A stretch of DNA of 64,000 bases from Gonapodya sp. JEL0774 (taxonomy: Eukaryota > Monoblepharomycota > Monoblepharidomycetes > Monoblepharidales > Gonapodyaceae), in the NCBI GenBank assembly GCA_027604505.1, contig JADIIX010000046.1:1-64000 (forward strand), given 5' to 3'. The position numbers were made by a program, and so were the translations under genes. Within the stretch, counting starts at the first letter, position 1. The number at the start of each line of letters is the position of its first letter. The notes below the pieces were generated by a model. It saw only the letters and a list, made by a program, of their open reading frames with translations. It did not search any database and had not been told where the DNA came from. Positions 13,913 through 25,084 of the stretch are shown in pieces.

Positions 13913-15715
13913 TCACCTGCTACTGGGCCGAATCTTCTCCGCCTCCAAACTATCCCCGAAGCCCCATTGGCTCTCGTTTCCTCTGGGCCTCCCTCCCTCA
14001 CCTCCTCTCTTTCTCCCGAGCGCTGCCGCCTGTTCGCCGGCCTTGCCAGTCCCTGTTTCCCAATCAGTGCCCCACTGGCTCACATTGCCACCTCCATTTG
14101 ACATCATCTTGCGGCCCGGTACCCACTTCTTCTCGGAGATGGCCGCAGAGGCAGGTGGCGGCATTTTGCGCCCATGTCGAACTTCTGGTTCAGCTGGTGG
14201 CACCACAGCCGTAGGGGTCACAGTAGGCTTCGGTGGCGACGCGGGCGGGGTCGTCTCGATAACGGGCGCCGACGAAGACGGAGCCACTGGCGGCGGGGCA
14301 ATAGGTGCCACTACAGGAGCCGACCCGGCTTGTTCCCCAACGCTGAAATGCTGCTCATACCTCCTTGGATCTTGGCGACGTTTTGGTGGCGGCGTGCGAG
14401 GCTCAAGGTGGGGCGCACCACCGCCGGTGAGGTCGATCTGGGAGGTGTGCCCCGGACGCGACGGGTCTACACGGAGAGAAGAGTGGTGAACTGGAACTGG
14501 GACATCCGATTTAAAGATATTTGATGAAGATTGTTGAAGTGCTCGCTGATGCGCAGTGATTTCAGTCGGCGCAGAACGCTGGTTGTTATGCAGGGGGATG
14601 GCCAACGAGGCAGGGTCAGTTCCCACGACTGAATACCGACCCAGCTTCAAGCTCCCAAGAACAACTATGGACCAACTATCGTTCTGGAGAAACAGGAAGC
14701 ATCGTCACTTTAGTTACCTCTGTAATGCTCGCACTTTTCACTCCTGAAAGTGCCTCTTTGACACGGTCCGCCTGCTGCACGCCCTGCACCGGCAAAATCA
14801 TCTCAGAGTTATTTGCCTTGCAGAACATCTTCAAGTAAGACGCAGAGGATCATTAAAAGGTACCAATCGAGGGAATCGACGAGCGAATAATGTCAAAAAT
14901 GCCTCTGCAGCTGCGACGAAGAGCGCGAAGCCAGACTTACAGTCTCGGGCAAAACCCTCATTTGTCTGAGTACGGTGGCCTGATCCCAATATACTGTAAT
15001 CGAGTTGATGCGTGGAGTAGACAGGCCTGGTGGATAGATGGATGTAACAGAAATCACCTGTGGAAGACGCCATGGCGGAAAGAATTGACATGTTGCGGAT
15101 TCATTGTGTTAGAAAGTGGATCGGGAAAGAAAATTTGCAAATCAAGGGTACAGTTCACGAATCGTGCTTCCGAGGTACTCTGACGCACTCAGAACTTTCA
15201 CGAACACGACTCGATCAGCAACTCACCAGCGGAATCGACACCCTCTTTCCGGTAGGTTTCACTCCTGGCATCAACCACGGCACTTCTCCATCGTGCATGA
15301 GCTGCACTACGCACTCCTCAATGAGCGAGGGTCCAACGATACTGCCATCCTCCGATTCTACGGCAGCGGCGAGGTGTACTCGCCCCACTTTCCCCTTATC
15401 TTCGACGCCGAATGTGGTGCGGGAGACAGAGCGTAGGTAGGCGTCGATATCAGCCAAGGTTGAGGTGGAGACACCGGAAGAGGCGAAGAGGAGGCGCGCG
15501 GGGACTTCAGTGGAGGGCGGGAACACAGAAGCAAGGATGGAAGGGATGGAAGAGTTCGGGGTGGCGGGAAAGAGCAGGGCGGGGCGCAGAAGAGTGTAGA
15601 GGCGCAGAAGGGCTGCCGAGGAATCTGCGTGGGTTGGAGGAAAGGGTTGCACAACAGGAAAAGAAAGAGCTTGAGTGCGCGAAATGGTAGTGGCGGAGAA
15701 CATCGTCGAAGCCAT
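13913..15715 (-). CDS. SnoaL/NTF2-like fold protein with long disordered C-terminus
   Basis: Four exons join in phase: 15227..15715, 14941..15057, 14742..14828 and 13913..14683, giving 487 residues. Around residues 130-235 the chain shows a fungal SnoaL-like (NTF2-fold) pattern: HDGEVPWLMPGVKPTGKRV, then ITVYWDQATVLRQM, then LPVQGVQQADRV. Proteins of this group form small alpha+beta barrels and the substrate is usually unknown. The last 257 residues are low-complexity, rich in Pro/Gly/Ser, with a short SSNIF motif and repeated SQWG motifs. The start at 15715 was chosen because upstream Mets in the same frame lie in sequence unlike the family. The exon 1/2 intron is long (169 nt). Confidence 0.7.
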
Positions 15716-17114
15716 TTGGGTTTCTCGCGTGACGGCACCGATATAATTGGGCTGTGACAATTGGACTGCGACAACGGGTTCGCCAGAATGGACCTCCTTT
15801 GCGTCACAGTTAACATTGGAGCTTGATATCTCCGTTGCGAAGTGTAACATTAGAGGGAAGCCATTTGGAAGTGTCACAAAGTTTCTTCCCGCTGTACCTG
15901 AAAGGACCACCCAATCTGACGACGCCGAGGCCATTAGAGCCACATGGTTGCCACTTTGTGGCCCTGATTGCATCAAGCCTAGCTTCTGTTCTCTCCGTAT
16001 GTCGAGTCTGTCCCACCAAGGGCATACTCGAAAGGTCTTCCAGTGTCAATGGGCCTTTCGTCACACTGCACGGTCTCCACGCTCGAGTCGCGTTGTACAT
16101 TCTCTCACCCCTCGACTCTGGTCACTGAGAATTCGCCTTATCTGGGAGGTCAGTGGCTGATGGATCTCCTCGAGCCCCCAGACCGATTCTTCACTCCTCA
16201 CTTGCCACCCATGTATCATTTCTTGATCCAAAATCAATCTTCTATCCACCATACAAGCACAGATCTTTCCAAAACGGTGACGCAAAAGAAGCAAAAAAAG
16301 TAACAAACAACCAAATACCGCCAAAGATTGCCGCTGGCGTGAAGATGTCGCCAGAGGCACGATTGACGAGCCATCCATGTTTAATCGTAGAGCTAAGCAG
16401 CAGTTGTGCTGCATCCACGTTTGGGGCATTCGAATTGGTGCTATGTCTGCAGCAGCTGCCGCTGAATGTCCGCATCCGAATGTTCAGCAACCTGCGAAGA
16501 GCCCAACCACCTGCAGGCGGCCATCTAGCCATAAATCTCCTTGAGTATCCTTTGTTTGACTTGTGTGTCGCTTTCTCCAGTGAAAAAAAAACCGCCAAAA
16601 ATCGTCTCCGCTGTGCGCAATCCGGACTGCGAACTGACCTTCCTCCAGATCCGTTCCGATCTGCTGCGAATCTGTCTCTGAGTATTCACGCGTGTCTGTT
16701 GGTGCAAGCATAGGTACGCGGGGAGTGGTGTGAAAGTTATGAAGGTTGGTGATTTTGGGATGGAACGGAGCAAACACCAACAGAGTCACCCTCCGAGCGG
16801 ACTTTTTTCAATCAATATCCATCTTATGTAAAATCCAACAAAGACAGAGAACAAAAAATGGAGAGGAAGATAAACTATATATCCCTTCACACACACCCCA
16901 CCCCCCCAAAAAAAGAAAATGGACGCTGCCAAAGTCCTTGAACCATTTACCCAGGGCACACCCTGTATCAGTCACGCGATATTGTGCGAAAGTGCGGAGG
17001 AAAACTTTCAAGACTTGTCGAAAGTCACACAGCTCACGCCAGGCGATTATCCGCGATTCACCTCACATTATTCCTTCGTTACGTCCCTCTCCAATTCAAG
17101 CAATGGGTTCAGAG
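15716..17114. other. Unresolved region, possible small genes
   Basis: Short ORFs exist on both strands. Two show membrane-like stretches on the minus strand (near 16,250..16,330, containing FGGIWLFVTFFASFAS, or in another frame LAVFGCLLLFLLLL). On the plus strand, 16919..17146 codes for 75 polar residues after an AAAATGG start and looks coding by codon use. None could be joined into a convincing gene. The promoter of the SnoaL-like gene must be in the left part. Confidence 0.3.
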
Positions 17115-17146
17115 TCACCGTCTCTCAGCAGCGGTTACAACAATAA
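16919..17146 (+). CDS. Possible small protein, 75 residues
   Basis: The ATG at 16919 follows an A-rich leader (AAAGAAA before ATGG). The frame runs 75 residues with mixed codons and a normal soluble-protein composition (DAAKVLEPFTQGTPC at the start, Gln-rich end). It overlaps the 3' end of the minus-strand frame ending at 17115 by about 30 bp. It may be a first exon rather than a whole gene. No family is recognised. Confidence 0.3.
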   Translation: MDAAKVLEPFTQGTPCISHAILCESAEENFQDLSKVTQLTPGDYPRFTSHYSFVTSLSNSSNGFRVTVSQQRLQQ

Positions 17147-18135
17147 CCGCCTCAGCATCCTCCCCTTCTCCCGTGTCTGCCCCAGCCATCCTAACTCCAA
17201 CCTCGCCAATCTCCACGGGGCCATCGTGCACCTCCACCCCACTCAATAAGTCGCTCGCTCGGTCCGCACCATCAACCCGTCTCCCCCTGCCCGACCCCAC
17301 TCTCTCCCCGTCCCTCGTATCAGGTGCATCCTCGTCATCATCAGAAAACTCCAACGCCCCGCCATACTCTCCTCCCGACAAATCATACGTCCTGCCTCCT
17401 TCCTGATCCACCATTCCAAATTCGTCCACCATTTGGGTATCTCCGTACCCGTACTCGTACTCGCCTATGACTCCATCGGACCTGTTGCCTGGACCCACAG
17501 GCAACCGCACGGCCGGGCGGTAGTAGGGCGATAGGGAGCCCAAAACAAGGTTAGCGAGGCGAGGAAGGATCGAAGATGGGGGTGGTGGTCGGATCCGGGT
17601 GGCGCGAGGAGTCGGGGGCACTATTGCGGAATGGAAAGGTGTTCTGAGGATTGACATCATTCGCCACGAAAACGTGTGAAACCAATGTGTGCTTGCCCAA
17701 TCAACGTCTCCTATCACTGAATACTGCTTGGACTCCCTAGAGGCGCCAAGAGCTTGCTCAGGCCCATTCCAAAGGACAGAGATTTCGTGGACTCCCGGAG
17801 GCTCGCTGCCACTTTCTCCTCTCTCAATTGCTCCCGTATTTCCTGTTATTCCTCGTCTATGAACTCTCAGAATGTCGCCCACTTCGTCCCCGGAGGCCCA
17901 CCGCCGAAGAGCACCCACCTGCCCCGACCTTATTGTAGCCTCCGCCCCACCTCCACCACCACCTCTGCACCGTAACGACCACGTCCCGCTGTGTATACCC
18001 AAATGCGCGAAGCAGGCATATTCCAACGAGGAGGAGGAGGCCGAGGATCAGAGGGACGAGGAAAAGGGGATGGGAGGTCGTGGCAGAAGCCGTGCGGAAT
18101 GAATTAATAGGTGCAGCTGGGGAGGGATCTATCGG
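17115..18135 (-). CDS. Single-pass membrane protein with acidic tail (model incomplete)
   Basis: Minus-strand open frames here look like exons of one gene. Near 18,000..18,100 a frame reads PLFLVPLILGLLLLVGICLL followed by RAFGYTQR: one transmembrane helix with a basic stop-transfer end, entered from a CCCCTCCCCAG acceptor. Downstream, after at least one intron, the frame ending at 17115 is Gly/Asp/Glu-rich with an SDDDEDAPD stretch and ends in AAERR. The exact borders and the first exon were not fixed, and part of the 302-residue open frame may be intronic. No family is recognised. Confidence 0.4.
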
Positions 18136-18439
18136 AAAGAGCGACGGGCATCATCGTTTGAGGTGCAAGGGGAGGATCGAAGAAAGCTTGCTCTTCACTC
18201 AGAGTAACCCTGAATTATTGTGCGCAGACTGTTGACGACACCCAAATGATTGCAGAATGGCGGCCTATCCGAGCCTATAGCCAATCTTGGTTCCAAGACT
18301 CAAAAAGATTTGACGCAAAACCGAAAGCTGGCCCGGATGCGCATTCTCCGTATCCCGTTAACCGGAAGCAAGCATGAATGCCATCGCTGCGGATCGTCCG
18401 CAAGACAGCTTTGAAGAGTGCCCAGCCCAGGTCCAATTA

Positions 18440-19200
18440 TAACAAGATCATCCGATTTTCAGTTAGAAGAAGTTCGCCTGCTGGAAGGCTCTGGATCTTT
18501 CCGATGCCTTCCGTCCCCCAATGCGCGAATAAACGGACCGTCCTGCCTTCAGTCAATAATAACTTAGCCACCGTGACAGTCCACGCAGCTCTTCTTTCAG
18601 TATCCCGTGCCTCACTGCACTCAGGGCTCACTCACCCAACTCCATGCCCTTGACAACGGGAGGACGACCACCCTCAAACCCCTCCAACCCGTGCCCGTGG
18701 TCTATCTGCCCACCACCTCCAAACTCGCCCTCTGATTCTTTGAGCTGCAACTGCCTATATCTCTCCGCAGCCGCTCGAGCGGCGTCGGCTGCGATGATCA
18801 TTGCACCCTTCATATGGAGAGTGGCTTCCAATGATGCTATAGAGACGGGTGAGGAAGAATCAGGAGAATCGCCGTATTTCGATTCAACGTTCGAGTGAGA
18901 AGTCTCATAGTCCGCTTGGTCCGAGGAGCTGTAGGGCACATACAGGGATAACGTCGGTAAGTTCACGAGGAGAAATCAGCAGCCCAAACCAGAATCAAAG
19001 AAAAAAATTGAACGGAACGAAAGTCGAGCTCATAACTTTACCAGACTCGAGTTGATGGTGAGTTGAACAGTTCGATTCCTCTCAATCGTTGACACTTGAG
19101 ACTCCCCACTCCGACCAATTCCAACTCACCGCTTGTCAGCTCTACTACTTCTTTCCTTTGTGCCCATCCGGTATCTGCCGGTTCTCTTCATGTCGTCCAT
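18440..19200 (-). CDS. Hypothetical spliced gene
   Basis: A likely first exon runs 19200..19130 from an ATG (MDDMKRTGRYRMG) to a GTGAGT donor. A short exon coding TVQLTINSSL follows. The long exon ends near 18,634 and contains SLEATLHMKGAMIIAADAARAAAERYRQLQL, an Ala-rich amphipathic helix, before a GTGAGT donor. The C-terminal exon is ambiguous; one choice gives a short basic end near 18,450. It faces the SND2 gene head to head over about 400 bp. No family is recognised, and it could be the 5' part of the membrane-protein gene at 17.1-18.1 kb. Confidence 0.35.
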
Positions 19201-19598
19201 GGTAAATACTTTCACAGGCATCCAGAACCCTTGTTCGCGCTAACAACCTCCAAGTCTTTCCCGTTTCTCTCGAGCTTCTCGTTTTCGCTTGCTACTCGAC
19301 TCCCGATTCTTTGAGGTGCGGTCCGTCTGAGGCGAACAACTTTGTGACTTTTCGGTAATCGGTGCAATGAACCTGCCTATGAACTCATGCTGTGCCGCGC
19401 TCCAAGCACATATTAGAATCAACTCAGAAATCAGCTCATCATGGCGAGTCTGCAGTTGTAAAGCTTCTCTTCTAAAGGTCTTCTTAATCTCTTCTTCTTT
19501 ATCGATTTGTATCCAATGAATCCATCCGCACGCTCCGCCTGTTCATTTGCCAACCGACATTCACTTCGATACAAAACCAATCCTTGCTCCCCTTCTAG
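19201..19598. promoter_or_regulatory. Divergent promoter region for the 18.4-kb and SND2 genes
   Basis: About 400 bp between a minus-strand start at 19200 and the first solid SND2 exon at 19599. The initiation exon of SND2 must lie here. A candidate ATG at 19,438 (ATGGCGAG) has no usable donor in the right phase, so the start is left open. Confidence 0.4.
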
Positions 19599-20775
19599 GC
19601 AAGGAATTCTGAAAAGAAAACACTTCAAGCGAACGCCGCTACCCTCAAATTCCTATTACTGGGCTCTCTAGGGACCCTAGCATTCCACCTCCTCGCACTC
19701 TACCTCTTCACCGGTTCTATTTTCGGTGGTGCGCCGCGATGGCATCATGTGTGCCTAGCATTAGCGAATGGGTCATCGGGATTAGTGTACATATTCTTGA
19801 AGAGCATCGCCAAGTCCAGGTTCGGTCCTGCAGGAGATCTCGTTGCCGCCGGAGAGGACTTGTCTGCAGGAGGATTGACAGAGTGAGTTTGTAGCCATTT
19901 TCATTCTTCAGAGGAGAGTGGGATGGGTTGCTCTGCAAAACAACAGAAAGTGCTACTCCTTAGCGGGCGGAACGAACCAGGAATCCTATCCCGTACATCG
20001 GTACGTTTGCTTGCATACATCACGGTGCCCAACCGAGTTTATTCGATATTGCTTGCAGCGTTAGAATCGGATTTTTCTGTTCAGAGGAAAGTCCTTCTTA
20101 TCTCGCTGTTTTTCAACCACCATTCACCTAACTCATTATCGCACAGCTATCTTCTGGACATAATCTATATGTCATGGATAGCCAACATAGCCACCGCAGT
20201 ATGGTATAAAGCGTGGTGGGTGTATCTGGTAGTACCGGCCGTTGCGGCTTGGAAAGGTGGGTATTTGAGTCCAGGGTGAATGTTGAAGCAACAGGTTGGC
20301 ATAGGTGGGGGAGCAGGGGTTGGTCGGTGGGGATCATTGGGGTGGTGAGAGTGAGGAATCATGATCTGCGACGCGAGGGAGCTGAGATGACGAGGGGGGT
20401 ACGCCCAAGCTCGAAGTTGCGAGGAAACGATGAATCATTGAGTGACCCTCGATGTTTGAGGCGACTCTCCGTGAACTCAATGTCATGGCGAATTCGCTCC
20501 GAAGAGAACTCTAAATCAGAATTGGAATGTATGTCTGAGCCCAGGAGGAGGACGGCTAGAGTGTACAGTTGCAGATGATGCTCGTGGCTGGGTTTCCATG
20601 CGATGACGACTACTCACCCCCAAACTCTCGTCCCTCGCACCATCCTGTAGTCTTCCCCCTCCTCTCGTCGCTATTGGGGCTTGGCTCCGGTTCCGTGGGT
20701 TCCGACTCACTCTTCCAGGTCCCGACTCAAGTGAAAGGAGGGAGAAAGGGCAAGGCAAGTGGAAAGGGGCGGTAG
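19599..20775 (+). CDS. SND2: SND2/TMEM208 family, SRP-independent ER targeting (start exon missing)
   Basis: Endoplasmic-reticulum membrane protein of the SND route, which helps insert proteins that do not use SRP, working with SND3/Pho88 at the ER. Exons 19599..19882, 20147..20256 and 20651..20775 join in phase. After ARNSEKKTLQANAATLKF come two hydrophobic helices (LLLGSLGTLAFHLLALYLF; a second around LALANGSSGLVYIFLKS). Then follows the family signature GEDLSAGGLT joined to DYLLDIIYMSWIANI, and a last helix KAWWVYLVVPAVAAWK. The C-terminus is Lys/Gly/Arg-rich, as is usual. The order and spacing match yeast Snd2 and human TMEM208. Two introns are unusually long for this window (264 and 394 nt). 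The first coding exon, probably a few codons, was not found. Confidence 0.85.
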
Positions 20776-21195
20776 TCTGCGCTGGATGTACGTAATTCGA
20801 TCACAAAATTTGGTGCGAACAATGAGATATGATTCATGTACTTTTAATGAGGGAGATAGATGTTCAATCGTGGTTTGACGGAGAGAATCGGAGGCATGGT
20901 GTTAGACATTGTCACTGAGGAACACATGCATAGCGCTTTTCCAATTGGCTCATTCCGCGTGCTCGTTGAGCTCCTCTCGCGTTGGAAAGGGACCACACTT
21001 CCCAAGCTCCGACTCCCGCCCAACCACCTCCACACCAACGAAGTACACCTAATTCACTAAACTTGCGGCTTTTGTCGCACACTACCAAGGCTGATAAGCT
21101 AGCTGTATTGCACAGTGTGGCGGGCTCATGCGGACTTGTTAAATAACCAACGTTGTGTACCGTGTTCCACAAAATAAGCCCTGCACTAAGTAAAA
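20776..21195. promoter_or_regulatory. Promoter region of the rhodanese gene
   Basis: About 420 bp between the SND2 stop and the next plus-strand ATG. Short ORFs on both strands have no support. Nothing specific is seen. Confidence 0.35.
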
Positions 21196-23281
21196 ATGGG
21201 GATCCCAAACCCACTGCGATCCCAATTTACAGAGAACCAGATGGCACCACCGACAACCACGCCTCGCCGTGTGGGCAGGGGGGAATCGGATCCCGTGTCA
21301 CTACCTTGTCTCGGGCCCCCGAAGTGCCAGAAATCGCCAGCGTGGATTCTTCTCTTCGTGGGTCATGTGGCATCAGCAATCAATCACAGATATCCAGCTG
21401 AACCTTTGGGTTTTGTATCTTGCTCGTCTCAGTAGTACGTTTACCACCAATTTCCGTCTTCATACTCCCCTTCGTCCCTCTGCGAGTCCCTCTTGTCTCA
21501 TCTTGAAAGATTCCCATCAATCACCGGCAAATTTCGTGTGGCGCCCGAGGGAATAAATGTAACGTGTGCTGGTTTATGTAATGAGATTGAGAACTGGTTA
21601 CAGGAGTGGATCACAGGCAAAGGTCTGTGGTTGGACATGTGGACTCATGTTGGGGGCATCATGAGCGAGGAGCCAGACACGAGGTGGAAGTGGACAAAAA
21701 GGCGCAGGCAATTTTTTAAGCCGATGGCTGGTGTGAGTTTTCTGTGTATTAGTTGAGTATTGAGGGGAGAAGTCACGGTTTATAGTTCATCTTCTCCGAA
21801 AGTGCACACACGCCTTCCCCAACCTTTCCGTCCGTCCCACCCTCGAAGTCACTCCACTTTCTGTGCCAAACTGGACACCGGCCACGATGAGGTGGCACGG
21901 GAGGGATCCCTCTCCTCTGTCCTCTCCCACCGGTGGTTCGTCAGCAACACAAGATGCGCATATACCCCGTATACGACCGCTGGACCCACCAGACTGGCAT
22001 CGTCTTGTCCTTCATCGACTCTCTGATGCCTCTCACAATAAACCCCCATCACCGACCGCAAACACCTCGATTCTTCTCGACGTCCGAAATGCCTACGAAT
22101 CCCGCGCAGGACACTTCCGCGGTGCCATATTACCTCCCGTTCGGAGGTTCTCTTCTGTACCGGACTGGCTGCGGCTTGCGTGGCCTGAGCTGGTTCCGGT
22201 AATCGGACAACGAACCCCCGACGGAACGGAGCAAAGAGACGGAGACGAAGCGGGAGACGGACTGGCAGCGAGTCAAGGTCGGGATGTGATGATGTACTGC
22301 ACAGGTGGCGTGCGATGTGAGAAACTAGCGAGCTGGGTGGTGGAGCACCTTGAAGGTGTGGGTGAGGTGGGTTTGATTCGGTGCGTGGGTTATATCGAAT
22401 TGCACGCTGACAAACCAGCTGCTGTGCTTCCAATGGACTGTTTTTGTTTTTGTCAGGTGTATACCCTGAACGGTGGCGTGCACGCGTATCTTCAATGGCT
22501 TGCTGACCTTCGAAAAGGAGGACTCACTGCAACCGAATCTGACACGATCCGCGAGCCCATGGAGCCCAATGAAAACTCAGATCCCGCTCCCACTCTCGCA
22601 TCGAAATCGAATCACTCACCACCCTCCGCATCAAACCCTGCCCACTCCCTCTTCCTCGGTGCTAACTATGTCTTCGACTCCAGAACTACCGTCACTCTCT
22701 CCTCGTTTCTCTCCTCTCCCGAGCCATCCACCACTCTCTCAGCGTCATCGATTTGTGATCCACAACGGGTACCCCAGACATCCAATCTCACGGACTTTGA
22801 AGCGGACAGGCATTTGGAGGAAACAGTAGACATCATGCGGTGTCGCGTCTGCAACGCCCTCACACATCGTTATGGCAAGTGCGGATCTCTGGGCTGTCAT
22901 TTAGTTGTCCCCGAGTGTGCAATGTGCGCGGGTGCTGCTGACAGTGGAAGCCTGACTTGTTGCGACGAGTGTGGGACGATGGACGAGAGAGTGAGGGCTG
23001 CAAAACAGCGACAGGACGTAGAGGGACCTGAAATAGCTGCGCGTGCAGACGACGATGAGAGTTATCTGGATGTTGTGACATCTGTCAGTGAGGAGGATGG
23101 TCGCCGAGGACCAGGACGAGGGAGAGGACTGGGCAGAGTGGGCATACCTGGAGGTGTGGAACTAAGAAGAGGGTTTGTCTGCAGCTGTGAGAGACTTCGA
23201 AGGGCGATGTGGCCTGAAAGTGGGGAAGGACGAAAGGCCAATTTAGTTCGCAGTGAGAATTATGGAAGGTTGGTTGTTTGA
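21196..23281 (+). CDS. TSTD2/TrhO-like rhodanese-domain protein
   Basis: Four exons join in phase (21196..21357, 21436..21732, 21803..22384, 22457..23281), giving 621 residues from the ATG at 21196; a second Met lies at 21241. The N-terminal UPF0176/TrhO domain shows RVAPEGINVT and CTHAFPNLSVRP. The rhodanese domain shows LLDVRNAYESRAGHFRGA and the active-site loop YCTGGVRCEK, so the catalytic Cys is present. The C-terminal third has Cys pairs (CRVCNALTHRYGKC, CHLVVPECAMC, CCDECG) like the metal-binding end of eukaryotic TSTD2. Bacterial TrhO hydroxylates tRNA wobble uridine; that role for TSTD2-type proteins is inferred. The last intron (22385..22456) is 72 nt with no in-frame stop, so retention would add 24 residues. 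Confidence 0.85.
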
Positions 23282-23773
23282 CCGGAAAATTTTTTGAAAA
23301 CATCCTTCTTGGCCTAGTTATTTGTCCGCCGATGTAGATCGCTGCATTTGAACTACATGACAGCGGAAATGAGGTGATCATCTGTTGCTGTCAGTCCAAC
23401 TTAGTAGGTCATGGCGGGCGTGTAAACATCACGAACGATTATACGAAGTCTGCGTGAGCCACTTTGCAGTGCAAAAGGCAGGGGAATAATTGACATATGC
23501 TTAGTGAAAATAGTGTAGATTCACATGAGGTCCGTTCTCCGTTGACTGGCAAACAGACCACCTTTCCTTTAAGAAGGTACATTAGCAAACTACACTTGCA
23601 TTGTAAAAAAGACTTCCTGCTGTCTAATTCTACTTTCCCACGAATGTGTCCACTACAAACCGCAAATTTAAGAGGTTTTAGATGACGACGGCTGCGTCAC
23701 CAGCGTCCCATCTCATTGTCACGCGTTCCCAGCATCAACAATTGCAAAGCTCCGTTTGCGAGCATCTACACAA
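23282..23773. other. Convergent 3' flanks, no gene seen
   Basis: About 490 bp between the 3' ends of the rhodanese gene (+) and the YAR1 gene (-). AT-richer than its surroundings. No ORF worth calling. Confidence 0.4.
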
Positions 23774-24631
23774 TTATCGGCCCACACGCTCCTCCACGCC
23801 GTCCAGTCCAATGTTCGCTTCAGTTGTGATGGTGCTGGTTTCCTTTCCCTTGCCTTTGCGGTCTGTCACTGTGTCGATCTCATTCCCAGTGCTAGAATCA
23901 TTGACAATGTCGGCAGCTGGGGTTGCCTGGACACTGTCACTGCCGCACCCGTTCTCAAGTCCTTCTCGCTGTTCCTCGCCCTCGACGGCACCGCCATTTT
24001 CATCACCTGCACCATCATCGTCGGCAGTCCCACCTCCGCGTTCTTTTTCGCGCTTTAGCGTCCACCTCCACAACACTTCTGCGCATTCGAACCTGCCAGC
24101 TGTTTCCGCCTCCTCAACGGGAATTTTCCCAGCGCCATTTTTGGCCTCTGTGTTAGCACCAGCTGCGCATAAGAGTTCAACAATGTCCTTGTGACCGTTA
24201 AGTGCAGCCCAATGCAAAGGGGTTGAGCCTGAGGTTGTCGTAGGGTCGATGAGCGGAGTCGGGAGGGGCTGCGGTGTGTCGGTTGGGTTCACACTGGAGA
24301 GGGGTATGGTATCGGTAGAGAGAGTGGCAATAATCCAAGCAGCGATATCGGTGTGACCGTTCGCGGCTGCCGCATGGAGCGGGGTCATGCGGGAGTAGTC
24401 GTCGGATGGAATGAGAAGCAGCGATCGTGGTGTAGGATTAGAAGCATATATTTCGGCAGGCAAAAGATGTGGTCTAGCAAGAAGGGCGGACAGGGACGCA
24501 GCCAGGTCTGAAAGCTGACCACATCTGGCGTAGTAAACCAAGTCGGAGAGCTCAATGTCCTCCATGGCCTCGTCCACCGTTGATGACTCAACTACGTCTG
24601 TAACTGGTAAAGATGCATCGGGTACGACCAT
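23774..24631 (-). CDS. YAR1: Ankyrin-repeat protein YAR1-like
   Basis: Intronless frame of 285 residues. Yeast Yar1 is a small ankyrin protein that binds and protects ribosomal protein Rps3 on its way to the ribosome. Here the N-terminus is acidic (DEAMEDIELSD) and leads into a first repeat (LVYYARCGQLSDL). Two strong ankyrin repeats follow, TPLHAAAANGHTDIAAWII and STPLHWAALNGHKDIVELL, then AGANTEAKNGAGKIPVEEAE, matching Yar1 in order and spacing. The C-terminus is a charged, low-complexity extension of about 110 residues, longer than in yeast. The Rps3-chaperone role is inferred from family resemblance. Confidence 0.8.
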   Translation of the reverse strand: MVVPDASLPVTDVVESSTVDEAMEDIELSDLVYYARCGQLSDLAASLSALLARPHLLPAEIYASNPTPRSLLLIPSDDYSRMTPLHAAAANGHTDIAAWIIATLSTDTIPLSSVNPTDTPQPLPTPLIDPTTTSGSTPLHWAALNGHKDIVELLCAAGANTEAKNGAGKIPVEEAETAGRFECAEVLWRWTLKREKERGGGTADDDGAGDENGGAVEGEEQREGLENGCGSDSVQATPAADIVNDSSTGNEIDTVTDRKGKGKETSTITTEANIGLDGVEERVGR

Positions 24632-25084
24632 TTTCCGGGTTGGCTCGGAAGAAATGGGCGAGTGGGATATGAAAAGGAGAAAGTTGATATACAGTTATGT
24701 GTGTTGAGCCGCTCCCTGCCCCGCACTTCTTGCAGTTGATGCCCAAACAACTTAAGTGCTGTTCAATCAATGAAATGTACGCTCAAGGGTTTGAGAATCG
24801 TCAGAAAACTTGGTCATTTGTGATTGATAGAGCTTGGCTGTTCCAACCAGGATTGAGACTTTCCCCCATCAATGCAGATATCGTCAATCCCGTGAAAGAA
24901 TGCGCACCGTCTGTGTTTGGTGAACAGAAGTTTCATTGCTCTCTTATTTTTCAAATTATGTTAAGTGCTTGGAACGAAGGTGCAACTGGAATCAGCCCGT
25001 CATTATTGACGAACGGATGACATCATCTCATAAAAATCAGGGCATCTTAGAATTCTCACTCCATCTCCGGGAAGAATCCCCACA
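24632..25084. promoter_or_regulatory. Divergent promoter region, YAR1 / F-box-like gene
   Basis: About 450 bp between two start codons on opposite strands. No gene is supported. No specific motif is identified. Confidence 0.4.

Noticed and set aside
14684-14717. 34-nt intron in the SnoaL-like gene (donor GTAACT)
   Set aside because: Too short; the upstream GTGAAA donor gives a 58-nt intron in the same phase and a better-looking protein.
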